DNA from: Mycoplasmoides gallisepticum
GTDB taxonomy: Bacteria > Bacillota_I > Bacilli_A > Mycoplasmatales > Mycoplasmoidaceae
Direction: 5' to 3'
Assembly: GCF_900476085.1 (NCBI RefSeq)
Contig: NZ_LS991952.1
Span: forward strand, 917,409 to 981,408
DNA length: 64,000 nt
This document shows positions 21,228 through 33,891 of this stretch, one piece after another (position 1 is the stretch's first letter; each line of letters starts with the position of its first letter). Under the pieces are notes generated by a model. It did no database searches, had not been told where the DNA came from, and was given only the letters and a program-made list of their open reading frames with translations. The position numbers and the translations under genes were made by a program.

Positions 21228-21301
21228 TGGAGCAGATGACGAGAATCGAACTCGCGTCTAAACCTCGGCAAGGTCTCGTTCTACCATTGAACTACATCTG
21301 C
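21228..21301 (-). tRNA. tRNA-Gly, anticodon GCC
   Basis: A 74-base cloverleaf including encoded CCA. The acceptor stem GCAGATG/CATCTGC is perfect. The D arm is GTTC/GAAC, the anticodon loop TTGCCGA gives anticodon GCC, and the T arm has the TTCGATT loop. Confidence 0.95.
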
Positions 21302-21346
21302 ACACTAATAGTTTAACACAAAAAAATTATCATATATTAAGAGTGC

Positions 21347-21829
21347 TTACTCAAACTTAATGTGGCAATAACCACCTGGATTTTTTTCTAAATAATCTTG
21401 GTGATAATCTTCGGCTTTAGAAAAGTTTTGCAACTTTAAAACTTCAGTAACAATTGGTTTAGAATATCTTCCTTGGGCTTGAGATAATTTAGATTTAATC
21501 ACGGTTTCATCATCGTCATTAACAAAATAAAATCCGCTACGATACTGTGTTCCCCGATCGTTTTTTTGGTAGTTCAATGTTGTTGGATCGACAACTTTTA
21601 AAAAGTGATCAATGATCTCTTCTAAACTGATGATCTGATCATCATAAGTGATCTCAACTGTTTCCACACCACCAGTTAAACCGCTACACACCTCTTTATA
21701 TGTGGGGTTTCTAAACTCTGGTTTGTAGTTGGCATAACCAACAGAAGAATCAATGATTCTTTTGGTTCTTTTAAAGTACTCTTCTACACCCCAAAAACAA
21801 CCACCTGCTAAATATATTTTTTTAACCAT
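21347..21829 (-). CDS. msrA: Peptide methionine sulfoxide reductase A
   Basis: A 160-residue protein from ATG 21827-21829. It reduces methionine-S-sulfoxide in proteins and repairs oxidative damage in the cytosol. The catalytic motif G-G-C-F-W-G-V-E is at residues 9-16 with nucleophilic Cys11. V-G-Y-A-N, C-S-G-L-T-G, Y-R-S-G and A-E-D-Y-H-Q-D-Y complete the family pattern. The recycling role usually played by C-terminal cysteines may fall to the Cys in P-G-G-Y-C-H. It is transcribed leftward, divergent from the SNF2-like gene. Confidence 0.96.
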   Translation of the reverse strand: MVKKIYLAGGCFWGVEEYFKRTKRIIDSSVGYANYKPEFRNPTYKEVCSGLTGGVETVEITYDDQIISLEEIIDHFLKVVDPTTLNYQKNDRGTQYRSGFYFVNDDDETVIKSKLSQAQGRYSKPIVTEVLKLQNFSKAEDYHQDYLEKNPGGYCHIKFE

Positions 21830-21894
21830 TTCTTTTCTTTCTAAGCTTATTAAGAATCTTAAGGCTAACCCTTTATCTTTTAACTTTTCTTGGT

Positions 21895-21900
21895 TATAAT
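21895..21900 (+). promoter_or_regulatory. -10 box TATAAT of the SNF2-like gene
   Basis: A perfect TATAAT 33 bases before ATG 21934, in the gap divergent to msrA. Confidence 0.6.
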
Positions 21901-21933
21901 TTTAAATATTATTATTTTTTGTGCTGGGATTGA

Positions 21934-24900
21934 ATGCTAAATAAGATCTTAGAATATTATTTTCAAGATAGCGAGCTAATTCGGGGTAAAAACCTGGTAA
22001 ATCGAAAAACTGTTAAATTAACTTACCACCAAGATAACAAACTATTAGTTTTAAGTGCAAGAATCAACGATGAAGCTAATGTTGTTAATACCAAAGTAAC
22101 TGTTAATGGCAGTAACGAAAAGCTATTAAATATCTCTTGTAACTGCCCTTCGCGACTAAAGTATTGTCGCTATGTTGCAGCCACTATTTATTGCGCTTAT
22201 GTTCAATTAAAAACCCTTTTTAATAAAGAACAAGAAGCTAATAAAAAACAAGAGATTATCTTAAACAATAATAAGATTCAACAAACTAAGATTAGTCCTA
22301 AAGAAAAAGCTTACTTTAGTATTGAAAAGATTAAAAAGAGCTTTAATACGACAAAACTATCAGTTTTTTTAAACGTCGATTCTTATAAGTTTAAACTAGT
22401 TAATGAGAATCACTTTTTATTAAAACAAGAGTGGATGAATGGGGATGAGATTAGCTTTTATGTTTGTTATGAAAAAGCTAAAACACCAGTCAAAATCTTA
22501 AAATTAAAAATTGACAGCGATGCTTTAAATTATCAAGATTATTTTATGTTTTGATACCTTGTGTATCTAGCTAACATAAATAATCTTGATGAAGAAACGT
22601 TCTTATCTGAAGGATCATATTTGCATAGCGAATTTAAGTTAAGCAATCATGGGCTATACGCATTAAATGACCTAGAAACTTTTAAAAAGTTCCTTGGGAA
22701 ATATGACCAATCTTACCAGCAAGCTCAATTAGATGATGATCTAATTAATGAAATTAATACTTGCTTTAATGAATGCAGTTTTATTGTTAACTCTAAGAAA
22801 ACTGAAAACCGGATCTTATTAACAAGTGAAAGAAACGATGTTTATAACTTTAAGATTGAAAGTTTTGTTGATAAAAAATGAAGTTCTTATTTAAGTCACT
22901 ACTTAACTAAGGACAACAAGTTGGTAATTAACTCGTTTAATAAGATCTTAAACCAGAACAACCTTAACCACGAGTTACTAAACAAGGTTTCAATCGCTTC
23001 TAAAGAGTTTTTAGATTTTTATATTTATATAACCAAGATGGGGTTTGATAATATCTATTTAGATGATCAAAAGAAGATTACCAAACTTGTTGATTATTTA
23101 CCTAAAGCTGGCTTAGTCCTTGGGTTTAACGAAAAGAAGAACGGGTTAACTACTAGTTTAGTTTTTAACTACAAGCGAGATAATGAAAATAATATCGTTT
23201 ATTTTGAAGACCAAAAGTTACTTAAAAATAAACGTCTGCATTTATATGAAGAAAACACCTATGACTTTTTCTTTAAAAAAGTCATTAACAAACGATTATT
23301 AACCCGTTTAAAAAAGAACACTGTAGATCTAAATGATCTAGAAGAGTTGCACGAATTAACCAACTATTTTAATAATAACGATCAGTTCCAAATAAAAGTT
23401 TTAGAACCTTATACAAAAGAACTTAAACTTAAGTTTGAGATTACGGATTTTAAAAAGATCGAATCACATAACGATCTAATAAAAATCACCTTATCTAACT
23501 TTTATTACAACTTTGATTTCATCAAAGATATTGTGGCTAACTACTTGTTGGCTAAAGAACTATATATAACCAACGATGGTTATTATTGTTTAAACGATCC
23601 AGAGAACTCAGCTTTTCTAGAGTTCTGATCTAAATTTGATTTTTACGGGGTTAAGAAGGTTAACTCAAAAACAATCGTTGTTAACAAATACCGATTGTTA
23701 GATCTTTATAATTCTTTTAAACCTTACCTAAATTACTTTAAAAAGATTGCTAGCAAAGATATTCTTGAACTAATAGATGCATTATTTAATAATACCTTTA
23801 AAGATGAGTTAACGATTCAAGAACCGTTTGATCAACTTTTATGACCTTATCAAAAAGAAGGTCATAAATGGTTGAGAATCTTACAAAAGTTTGGGTTTGG
23901 TGGGATTATGGCAGATGATATGGGATTGGGTAAAACGATCCAAATGATCTCAGTTATCTCCCAATTCTATAAAGACCACGCCCATGAAATTAAGCAAAGC
24001 TTAATCGTAGCACCTGCTTCGTTGTTATTAAATTGGGCTAGTGAGTTCAAGAAATTTGACCCAGATTTAGTTGTGGCTACGATATCTGGAAATGTTGATA
24101 ATCGTAGAGCGATAATCAACTCAAGAAACCATCTGGTTGAAATCACCACTTACTCTGCTTTTAAAAAAGATCGTGCATACCATGCTAAAAAAGATTATGC
24201 TTACATTGTTTTAGATGAAGCACAAAGCATTAAGAATGCTTCATCGATTTTATCTAAAGATATTAAGAGTCTTAATGGTGCTCACAAGGTTGCTTTAACT
24301 GGAACCGTGGTTGAGAACCGGTTAGCTGAACTATGATCAATCTTTGACTTTGTTTTACCAGGCTTCTTTGGTTCGATTACAGATTTTAACCTTAACTATG
24401 CTAGTCAAATCGAACGTGATGAAAAGATTAATGAAGTAACCTTAGAACGTTTAAAGAAAAAGATTGCACCATTTATCCTAAGAAGAACTAAGGATAAGGT
24501 GCTAAAAGATTTACCACCGAAAACTCAAACTGATCTGTTAGTAGGATTGTCTTCTGATCATATGAGTTTTTATCGTAAACGAGAACAAGAAGTTAAAGAA
24601 GAAATTTTAAAGATTATTCAAAACAAGGAACAATCTAGAAAAGGCTTGGGAATTATGCTGGCTAAACTCTTAAACGAGTTACGTCAGATCTGTTGTTCGC
24701 CAAAACTACTTAACCCTAGTTTTGAAGGAGAAAACGCAAAATTTGTTGCAGCTATGGACATTATTAATAATGCCATTAAAAGCAACAAAAAAACCTTATT
24801 GTTTAGTCAATATCTAGGTGTAATTAGCTTATTCAAAAAAGAACTAGAACAAAGAAATATTAAATACTTTATTCTAACGGGTGATACTCCCAAAGAAGTA

Positions 24901-25245
24901 AGGCTTCAATACGTTAACGACTTTAATAATGCTAAAGAGCCAGCCGTTTTCATCGCTTCATTAAAAGCGGGTGGGGTCGGACTAAACTTAACTGGAGCTG
25001 AGATCGTTATTCATTATGACTTATGATGAAACTTGGCTCTTCAAAACCAAGCAACTGATCGTGCTCACCGAATCGGACAAAGAAACCACCTTCAGGTTTA
25101 CCGAATTATTGCTGCTGACACGATCGAAGAACGAATCGTTGCTATCCAAGAACGTAAGAAAGAACTAGCAGCTAAATTAATCCAAGAAACTGATAACAGT
25201 TTAAGTTGATTAAACATTAAAGATATCTTATCTCTATTTAACTAA
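21934..25245 (+). CDS. SNF2/RapA-family DNA-dependent ATPase (helicase-like)
   Basis: One frame of 1103 residues when TGA is Trp. The first 200 residues carry a SWIM-like zinc motif, C-N-C-x7-C-R-Y, where the usual final His is Tyr. The middle is unassigned. The C-terminal half has all SNF2 motifs: motif I D-D-M-G-L-G-K-T, motif II L-D-E-A-Q, motif III A-L-T-G-T-V-V-E-N, motif IV L-F-S-Q-Y, motif V A-G-G-V-G-L-N-L-T and motif VI Q-A-T-D-R-A-H-R-I-G-Q. Such proteins move along DNA or displace bound proteins, including RNA polymerase, using ATP. A similar large helicase occurs in M. pneumoniae and M. genitalium. No obvious operon partner. Confidence 0.93.
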
Positions 25246-25363
25246 ATTGTCTTAATAATTTAGTCCTTTTAAAAATCTAAAGAAAAAATAAATTTATTGA
25301 TTTATCATTATTTAATAAAGATTGATCATTATTTTTATCGTTATCGATTTAAGATCTAAAAAT

Positions 25364-26023
25364 ATGTTTAAATATTTATCTGATAAAAAATTAATAGATG
25401 GTTGTTTTATTTTAGCTAATGATATTATCAAGCACTTACAAACTGATTTAGCTAGACAATCAATTGATACTCAGATCTATTTGGTGGCTGAAACAAAAGA
25501 AAAATTAACCTGCAATAACGACGGGATCGATTTTGATTTTGATTTCGTTTTAAAACTTTTAAAACCAGCAATCGCTTTAAAAAATCGAACCAATGATCAA
25601 TTAAAAAACGATATTAAAAAATCGTTTGAACACGTCTTAAAAGACCAGTTCCAACAAAACGAAGCTGTGGTAGAACCTACTACTAGTGGTTTTAGTGTGG
25701 CTAATATCGTTCATAAAGACTTTCCTAAACAAAAGTTTTATCTTGATATCGTTATTTATAAATTTGATGGTAAAGGGTTCTTTATCTTAAAAGAACATAA
25801 GAATGGTGTTAACCAAGTTTGAACTAAAACAAAAAGTTTAAAAGAACTTATCGACCGAATGAATTTAGTTGAAAGCGACCCAGTTGCTTGATCTAAATTC
25901 AAGGAAAGATATTTATATTGGAAAACTAAATATCTTGAAGTTAATAAAACACGACCTTCGTCGTTTAGTTGTAAAGTCCAAGCACTTAATGACGCTTTCA
26001 ACAAGTTCTGGCAGAATCAATAA
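25364..26023 (+). CDS. Conserved hypothetical protein, 219 aa
   Basis: The frame continues from ATG 25364 across one TGA (Trp) to TAA 26021-26023. A start at 25322 is in frame but gives an odd hydrophobic extension, so 25364 is preferred. The protein is soluble, Lys/Asp-rich, with acidic patterns I-D-F-D-F-D-F-V and F-Y-L-D-I-V-I-Y that recall the metal-binding strands of minimal nucleotidyltransferases, but no G-S motif is clear. I do not assign a function. A strong terminator follows, so it is the last gene of its unit. Confidence 0.65.
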
Positions 26024-26032
26024 GAAATATAA

Positions 26033-26075
26033 AAAAAAATCCGATCATCTTATTTGATAGATCGGATTTTTTATT
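26033..26075 (+). terminator. Bidirectional terminator between convergent units
   Basis: AAATCCGATC and GATCGGATTT form a stem over a loop of about 14 bases, with T-runs on both strands. It serves the rightward gene ending at 26023 and the leftward MIB-B gene ending at 26077. Confidence 0.85.
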
Positions 26076-26076
26076 G

Positions 26077-28158
26077 TTAGTTGCTATTTACATTAGAAGG
26101 TTTATCTAATTTATCACCTATTGGGTTTAAAGTGTTGTCGATTTCAAAGATCCTAGGTTTTAGGTTGTGCTTCTCAACATCTTCTGGTGAAACTAATTGA
26201 ACATTAGCTCCATATGCGATCCCACTAACAATTGATTGTAACGCTGGATCGGTGACAATAATCGTTTTAAACGATCCACCCATTCGGGCATATTTAATAA
26301 ATGTAGCTAGATCACCAGTACTTGTTAGATCACTCGCCTTACCTAATAAGATTAAATCATCAGGTTGTTTTAGTTCAGTTCCGCGACCAAAGGTAATGTA
26401 TTTACCTCTTTCAGGTTGATATGACATAAGACTTGTTCATTGCGAATTGTTAAATTCTGAGACATTATAAACTAAGTGTTCACCAGTGTCATCACTGGTA
26501 ATTAAATCTTTAGATAATCTAACGATCTTTAAGTTAGCATCCCTAATATTTAATCCTTTAAACGAACGAATAATTGGTGCGTCAGAGAAATCCCAAACTA
26601 CAGGTTTACCTCCCTTACCTTGAAACTGACCATTAAAGACACGTTCGTTTCTGCGATTAAATGCGATATCAATCCCTTCTTGAACACGCGCTAAATCGTC
26701 GTTACGATCAAATTTTAAAGCGGCAAAGATTGGTGTTGAAGGGATTATTGATCCAGGAGGATATGGATCAAATCCACCAACGTTATAGTTATTAGTTGAA
26801 GGAATAAAGTTGGTGTGTTTTAATGCTAGTGGGTTAATACCTCATAGGTTACTATTAACTGTACCTGTTGTATAAATATTAAGCTCGTCTAATCTGCGGT
26901 TTTCTAAAGCTAATAATGAACTTGTATTAGAGTTTTCAAAGAAAACAGTTAACATCTTAACGTTTTTAGGCAAAGCTTTAATGATGTCATAAACATCACG
27001 AGTAGTACTTGTTTTACCAACATTGGTTAATACAACACCAATACTTTGTGTAGTATCAGCGGCTTTCTTCAAGAATTCAATGAACTTGTTGTAACCTGAA
27101 GTGTTATCCACATCTAATACAAAGACATTAACATCCCTCTTGTTTTTGTAGTAATCATCATTTCTTTCATTAGGAGTGTAATGTCTTACAGTAATACCAT
27201 CTTCAGCAGTAATTGCATATTTAGGATCATTAATGAATTGTTGCGTATTATCCGTTCTTGTTCAACCACGATAATCTCCATTTAAGATGTCTCTTGGGTT
27301 TTCATTATATTGCCAGTTAGGGACACCTAAAAGTTTCTTTTTGTTTACTTCTTTGTAGTAATTTAAAACAGGGTTTTCAGATGGGTCTTGGTAACCAAAC
27401 GTTACTGAAACGTTAGGAACCATGATTTGTAAAACACGGTTAGCTTTTGCTTCATTTTCAATACCTCTAGCAGTTACAGCACCTAATGAAATTTGTAAAT
27501 CTTGGAAACCATATTGAGTTCTACCTGGTTCGTTTCTTTCTTTAAATAGATTATTTCAATAGTAATCAAAAGATAGATCGTTCCCTTTGTAGCCTATAGT
27601 TTTTTTAAATAATTGCTTATTTGCTTCAGTGTTAGCAGCTAAACCTTGTTTAACAATATTTTTGATCGTATTTAAAATTCTATTAGAGTCTGCTATTATA
27701 GCACCAACCTTGTCTCCAAAAACTGTTTGCACACTTGGATCATATGGTAAAGTCGGAGTAGATGAATCAAGATTGTAGTCGGTTTTAGCATAAGGAATTC
27801 CTGATGGCTCAGGAACTGGGGTAGGTGTTGGTTTAGGCTTTGGTGTTGGTGTTGGTGTTGGTTTAAGTTCTGGCTTTGGTGTTGGATCAGGTTTTCTTTC
27901 TGGCGGAATAACCTGAGTTGGTTTTTCTTCGGGTTTAGGTTGTTTTGGCGTGTTAAAATCACGATTCGAATTATACTGACTGTTATCAGCCGTATTCGCA
28001 TCCAATTCAACTTTGTTACTTCTTTCTATTAATCTGCTTGTATTATTGCTAATAGTATTTGAATATACTATTCCAAAAGTGGCACTTCCGGCCATCACTA
28101 TTGATGCTGCAGATAAACTAATTATCTTAATTAGTTTTCTTTTTCTAGAACTTATCAT
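26077..28158 (-). CDS. MIB-B: mycoplasma immunoglobulin-binding (MIB-like) protein, intact
   Basis: A 693-residue frame from ATG 28156-28158, open when TGA is Trp. It starts M-I-S-S-R-K-R-K-L-I-K, with a hydrophobic anchor at residues 9-32. A long Pro/Thr/Lys linker (P-T-P-T-P-K-P-K-P-T-P, residues about 85-115) follows, then the MIB body with T-T-R-D-V-Y-D-I-I-K-A-L-P, L-T-V-F-F-E-N-S, S-S-L-L-A-L-E-N and the terminal N-T-L-N-P-I-G-D. It is the most distant paralogue in the linker and lies last in the leftward cluster, after the MIB-C pseudogene. As a surface antibody-binding protein it would need a MIP partner, of which only MIP-B is intact here. Confidence 0.85.
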
Positions 28159-28263
28159 TTAAAAAAACAAACCTAAGTTCATTAATAACTGTCAATATTG
28201 AAATATTAACTTCTATATAAATAATTATAAGCCAAATTATTGCTTTTGTTAATAGTATGCTAA

Positions 28264-30347
28264 CTAGCTAGTTTTCTTAATTGGCTCACCGATTGCGTTA
28301 AGGTTTGGATTAATCTCAAACACTTTTAATTGATTTTTATCTAATGTTTCTAAAGGTAGAACCTTAACATTAATATAGTTTTGTTATAATGCTGCTGCAT
28401 TAATCTGATCAGCTAAATATTGTGATGAAACATAAACGTTTTTAAATGCACCACTGTTGGTTGTGTATTTAATGAATTATTCTAAGTTATCTAAACCTTC
28501 ACGTTCTAACGTACTGATATTACCTCTAAGAACTAATATTTCAGGTTGAGCAATTTCAATTCCTCTACCAAAACTAATGTATCGTTTTAGATAACTTGGT
28601 TGGTACTGCATAGCGGCTGTTCATTGTGAGTGGTTAAAGTCAGATAGATCGTAAGTTACATATGTGTTACCACTAGAAGTGGTTTGAATCAACTCACTTG
28701 ATAATCTCACATATCTTAATTCTGCATCATGAACGTTTAAGTTCTTAAGATTTCTAATAATCGGAGCATCCGCAAAGTCTCAGAATACCGGTTAAGCACC
28801 ATCACCTTGGAAGATACGTTCGCTTCTTCTTGCTTTAGCAATATCTAGACCTTCTTGAATACGCTTGTAATCATCATTACGGTCGAACTTTAATTTACCA
28901 ATAATTGAAGTTGAAGCAACTGTAACCCGCTTGCGTAACCACCAACGTTGTAAGCTAATAATGATGGAATAAAGTTAATATGTTTTAAAGCTAATGGGTT
29001 GATTGCTCATAGACCACTGTTAACTTGTCCAGTTGTATAGATATTTAGTTCTCTTAGGTGTCTGTTTTCTAAAGCTAATAATGAAGTTGTGTCAGAGTTT
29101 TCAAAGAACACTGTTAAAGTTACCACATTATCTGGTAATGCTTTAATGATGTCATAAACGTTTCTATTAGTGTGAGTTTTACCAACATCTTCTAACACAA
29201 CACCAATTTCAGAAGTTGTATTCTTAACCTTGTTTAGAAGTTTATGAATTTTTCGTATCCATTTGTATTGTCGACACTTAACACGAAGACATTTATTTCT
29301 TTCTTATTAGCATAATAGGGATCGTTTGGATCTGCTGGTTTGTAATTTCTTACACGAATACCATCAGCTGAGCTGATTCCGTACCTCTGGTCTTTTACAA
29401 ATTCATTAGTTAAGTCTGTCTTAACTCAACCAGCAAAATTTCCACCCAAGATATCTCTAGAATTATCAACAGCTAACTTATTAGGAGTACCTATTAGGAG
29501 TACCTAACACACGGTAACAATAAACTTCTTTATAGTAGCGAATTACGGGGTCATTATCTTGGTTTTCATAACCAAATGAAACGTTAATTGAGTGATCAAT
29601 ATTAATGTTGATTTTTCAAATACGGTTAGCTTTAGATTCAAATAAAAGAAAATTATTATCGTTTAAAGCTCTTTCTACACCTTGTAGCAAATAATCAATA
29701 AATTTAATACCGTTTCAAGTTTTGGTAAATAATCCTTCTCAGATTTTGTTGAAGAATTCTTCATTGCCACCATAACCTGATGCTTTTCTAAATGCATCAC
29801 GAGCAGCTGTGTCATCAGCACCGTTGACAATAGCTCGTAAAAGAGCTTGTTTACCAGCATTCAATGAAGCTTTAGTTTTTTCTAAAAGTATCATTGCGTC
29901 AGCATCACTTAAAACCCGTTTACTTGGATCGTTAGGTTGTTTAGGAGTGTTCTGATCCAAACCGTAATCCTGCTTATCATAAGTTACGTATTCGATTTGT
30001 GTTGTGTCAGCAAAAACGTTGTTAGGATCAACGGGTCTTGGTTCAGGTTTAGGTTCCACAGGAGGTTCAACTTGATTTTCTTCTTTATCGTTAACTACAG
30101 GAGTTATTGTTTCTTCTTTTATTTCTTTTAAATTGTTATCTTTATTTGAGTAATTAATATGATCAGTTTCAACATTTTATAAATTTAAAACTAATTTATC
30201 ACCTCTTGAAGCAATAATAACATTTAAATCTCTAGCTTTATCACTAGAATTATCAACAATAACTTTAGCAATTATACTTCCTGCTATAGAAATAGTTGAA
30301 ATTGCGACTAAATTAATAAGTAATTTAATCTCTTTTGCTTTTATTAT
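28264..30347 (-). pseudogene. MIB-C: degraded MIB-like gene
   Basis: It follows MIP-B directly on the minus strand. The expected start codon is ATA (30345-30347). TAA interrupts after K-L-V-L-N-L near 30,178, another TAA lies near 28,792 (G-A-stop-P-V-F where paralogues have Lys), a tandem duplication of about 14 bases sits near 29,500, and further shifts occur. Recognisable MIB pieces remain, such as P-R-P-V-D-P-N-N, T-N-R-N-V-Y-D-I-I-K-A-L-P, F-E-N-S-D-T-T-S-L-L-A-L-E-N and the C-terminal L-N-A-I-G-E-P. Clearly non-functional. Confidence 0.9.
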
Positions 30348-30373
30348 GCTTCCTTCATAAAATAATTAAAATT

Positions 30374-32749
30374 TTATTGATTTTTGAATTTAAATTCTTC
30401 TGGAATTTCATTTATTCCATTTGGGAATAATGCTGTTTTAATATTTGTGTTTAATGACTTTAGGGCTTCACGGTATGAAGTTCTTTGCTTCTTACCACCA
30501 CCATAAATTAAATCATATTCTTCTAATTGGTATTTACCATAAAAACCATTGTAAGTTTCACCTTCACTTCTAAAAGCTTGAGTAAATGCTGTTAAAGAAA
30601 CACCGGTTCCATCTGCCACTGCAAAGTTAATACCGATTAATTTATTATCAATAGTTCTTACACTAGAACCTGAAGCTCCACCTAAAGGTTGTCATGAACT
30701 AAGTGAATATCCTAAACCGTAATTGGTATATTGATTACCTTTATATGTAGACTCTGTATCTTTAATGTAGTTATATACATAACCTTCATTACTTTCAGAA
30801 CGTATTAATGGACTAGCTATAGTATAGTCTGTAATACCCGGCATATTTAAAAAGGTTCTAATAGCTAGAGTTCTATTAAATCCTCCACCGTATTCTTTAG
30901 TTGAAACTCTACCAGCTTCTTCTCTACCTTCGCCAATATAAATTGGTTTGTTAATTCATAAACTTTGACTTGATTTTTCTAATAAGTCTTCAGTTTGATC
31001 ATAAGTAGGTGTTATATAACCATCTGTTGAAGAAGTAGGGAAACCTACTGAAATTAAACTTAAATTACTTCTAGATAAAGTAGTTTTTCTGCCGTCAGTT
31101 AAAGTTACATCACTTATTGTTGCTTTTGCATCTTCTTTATAAGTTGCTTTAAGCGATTTAGTAATAAAGCTTATTTGTTCTTCTTTTTTTCAATTAGCAT
31201 AATCAGATGTAATTAATTTAGCCAATGCTTCAGCACTTTCAATTGGTTTTTCTTCAAAGAAAACACCAGTGCCAGTATTTTTTACATATTTATAATCGCT
31301 ATCATTTGCTTTTTTAAAATTAATTTCTAAAACAGCAAAATCAGCTGATTCTTCAATTTTACTTATTGGTGAAGAAGGATCAACATAATCTTTAGGGCTA
31401 GTTTTTAAGAAGTCAATTCCAGCATAAATTAATTTCACTTGATCAGGTGATAAATTAACTTTTTCCACTGTAGGAGCAATAGCGTTAGTTCTTAATCATT
31501 TATTTAAAGGAGTATCTTGGTTAAAATGTGATAAAGAAACTGTTTTAGTTGAACCTAAAAAGCCTGCTTTTAAATCTTTAGCTGCTTTATCGTAATCAAT
31601 TCTAAATTGTAAATCTAGTTTATTTCATTCAACAGTAGCGTTTGCATTTTGTTCTTGATAAGCTGCTGGTAATTCAATATCTTCGATTTTTTTAATTAAA
31701 TCTTCATATTCTTTAGTTTTAGCTGCGTCACCATTTGTTTCAGCTTGTTGTTTTAAACCAATATATCTATTTTTTTCTCCGTATAAACGTTCAATTTTTT
31801 CTTGATATGGTTTAGTTAATTCTTTTCATTTGTTTTCACCAGCATCAAAAGCTGCTTTAGCTTTTTGATAACGTTGTGCTTCAGCTTTTTCATCAACAAT
31901 GTTAGTAAATCTTGAACCGTCGCTTTCTTTTTTCATTAATGCAGCAGCAACGTGAGCATTTGTCGCTAAGTATCATTTTGTTGGATATCCGCTATCATCT
32001 AATTCATAATCAAGAATTCAAGCAGTACCTTTATAAGTTAAAGAACTATAGTTTTGACCACCTTGAACTTTAGCCATTTCCTCATTGAAGTTACTAAATT
32101 CAATAGCAAAAGTTTGTAAAGCTACTTTTTTATAAATCTCATTAGGTAAATATCTTGGTAAACCACGATTACCTGGTGTTGAATTTCAATAAGCAGCTTT
32201 TGTTGAATCTCTAATTGGATTAATGTAAAGATAATTATCTTTATTAACTACTGAGAAATTACGTAAAATAGCGCTCTTATAATCAGGTTGTCCAGCAGCT
32301 TGTGCTTTTTTGTTATATTCTTCTATTTCACTTTCACTTAAAATTGGTAATTTATAACGTTCGTTTAATCTCTTTTGTAAATCATTAAATTCTCCACGCA
32401 AACCTTCTAAAGCTTTAACATACCCTTCTAAATCAACTTTATTTTTTTCAGTTGTTGACAATTTTCTATATGCTTCAATATTATCAATAGCCAATTGTGG
32501 TTTTCCAGGTATATTAGTTGGAATTGTCGGATTAGTTGGATTAGTGCCTGGTAAGTTAATTGAAGGTCTTTCTGGTTGTACTTCTACTAAACCTCCGTGT
32601 TTATCACTAGCTTTTTTTTCTTCGTCTGATGGAGTTGTAGGATTAATTTTATCATCTATTTGTTTTTTAGAACAAGCTACCATCAAAGGTGTTAATCCAG
32701 TTAACAACAAAACACTACCTAAAAATAAATGTTTGAATTTTAATTTCAT
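30374..32749 (-). CDS. MIP-B: MIP-type (DUF31) immunoglobulin protease lipoprotein, intact
   Basis: A 791-residue frame from ATG 32747-32749, with AAGGAG at 32754-32759. A lipoprotein signal ends L-M-V-A-C-S (Cys near residue 26), so the protease is lipid-anchored outside the cell. A coiled N-terminal domain is followed by a trypsin-like serine protease of the Mycop_pep_DUF31 family: His266 in T-N-A-H-V-A-A, Asp470 in A-D-F-A-V-L-E-I, Ser693 in G-G-A-S-G-S-S. In characterised mycoplasmas MIP cleaves the heavy chain of IgG held by MIB. The frame crosses several TGA codons but no TAA or TAG. It is the only intact MIP here and lies downstream of MIB-D and the F1-like remnant. Confidence 0.93.
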
Positions 32750-32927
32750 AATACTCCTTAAGAAAATTAAAAATTTTCTTTTATATTTAAATAATAATTC
32801 TAATGAATTATAAAAAGTTTAAGATTACTCTTTTTTTTCTTGATCAAAACGCTGTTTTAAAGGCAAAATTAATCAAATCAATATATTTTCTATATAGTAA
32901 AAAGTTCTAAAATGAATTTTTTATTTT

Positions 32928-33891
32928 TTAAATTTTAATATCATCTACTGAATCAATATATGAGAATTTTTCTGGATTTAAATCTAAAAATTCACCTTTT
33001 AAAATTTTCTCAACTGAACCAATTGTATCTCCCAAGTTAACAAAAACACTACTTTTAAGTGTAAAATGTTCTGTCATATAGAAATTTTGTGAGAAGAATT
33101 TTTGTAATTGTAAAGCTTTTTTAACAATTGTTTTAGATTGATCGTCTAATTCATCAAAACCTAAAATTAACATAATATCTTCGATTTCTTTATATTTTTG
33201 CAAAATATATCTAGTTTCTAAAATGGCATTATAATGCCATTGACCGATGAATTCAGGATTAACATTATTTGATGAAGAAACTAAAGGATCAAAAGCAGGA
33301 AAAATATTTTTAGCACTAATTTCTCTTGAAAGCACTAATGAAGAATTTAAGTGATTAAATACAGCTACAGCTGAAGGATCAGATAAATCATCCATCGGTA
33401 AGAAAACATTTTGAAAGGAAGCAATTGAACCATTTTCATTATTAAATAAATCTTTGTTCTGCTTGCGAAATTTCAGTGTTTAAAGTTGCTTGATAACCAT
33501 CGATTGAAGGTTTTTTATCTAAAGAAGCGGCAACTTCATTTCCAGCTTGTAAAAAACGGAAAATATTATCAATAAATAATAAGACATTTTCTTTGTTATT
33601 TTTATTGCCTAAAAAATAACTTTTCATAGTACTTATTATTATTAAAAGACCAAAGAGAATTACAGTATAAAATACATAGAAATTTGATCCTTTATGTAAA
33701 GTATAAGGAGTGTTAAACAAATCTTCATAAGAAAGTAAATTAACACTTAAATGCTTCATAGCAAATTCAAATAAGAAGCCAAAAATAACAACAAAGATAA
33801 ACAGAGTAGATAAAGCTATAACTCTTAAAATATTTTCTTTTTCTCAATTGAATCTTAAAACTTTTGAATTATTCAAACGAGATGATTTCAC
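32928..33891 (-). pseudogene. F1-like ATPase remnant, copy B: same membrane/beta fusion with one frameshift
   Basis: It starts with GTG 33889-33891 inside the end of MIB-D (23-base overlap, as in copy A). The two-TM N-terminus runs in frame, through a six-T run and G-N-K-N-N-K-E-N, straight into beta-subunit sequence at [11 protein letters not shown]. An extra T near 33,444-33,450 then gives R-F-I-stop, where copy A reads R-L-F-N-N. The rest of beta (M-D-D-L-S-D-P, D-P-L-V-S-S-S, I-L-G-F-D-E-L-D, ending D-D-I-K-I) is open to TAA 32928-32930. Because both copies share the same fusion point, the deletion removing the N-terminal half of beta and the genes before it came before the duplication. 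Confidence 0.88.

Noticed and set aside
27800..27900. Regular GGTGTTGGTTT-like repeats that resemble a CRISPR or satellite
   Set aside because: They encode the P-T-P-T-P-K-P linker in frame; there are no spacers and no cas genes.
27696..28010. A His/Gln-rich ORF overlapping MIB-B, and similar ORFs in the MIB-E linker
   Set aside because: They are frame shadows of the Pro/Thr/Lys linker; low-complexity repeats stay open in several frames.
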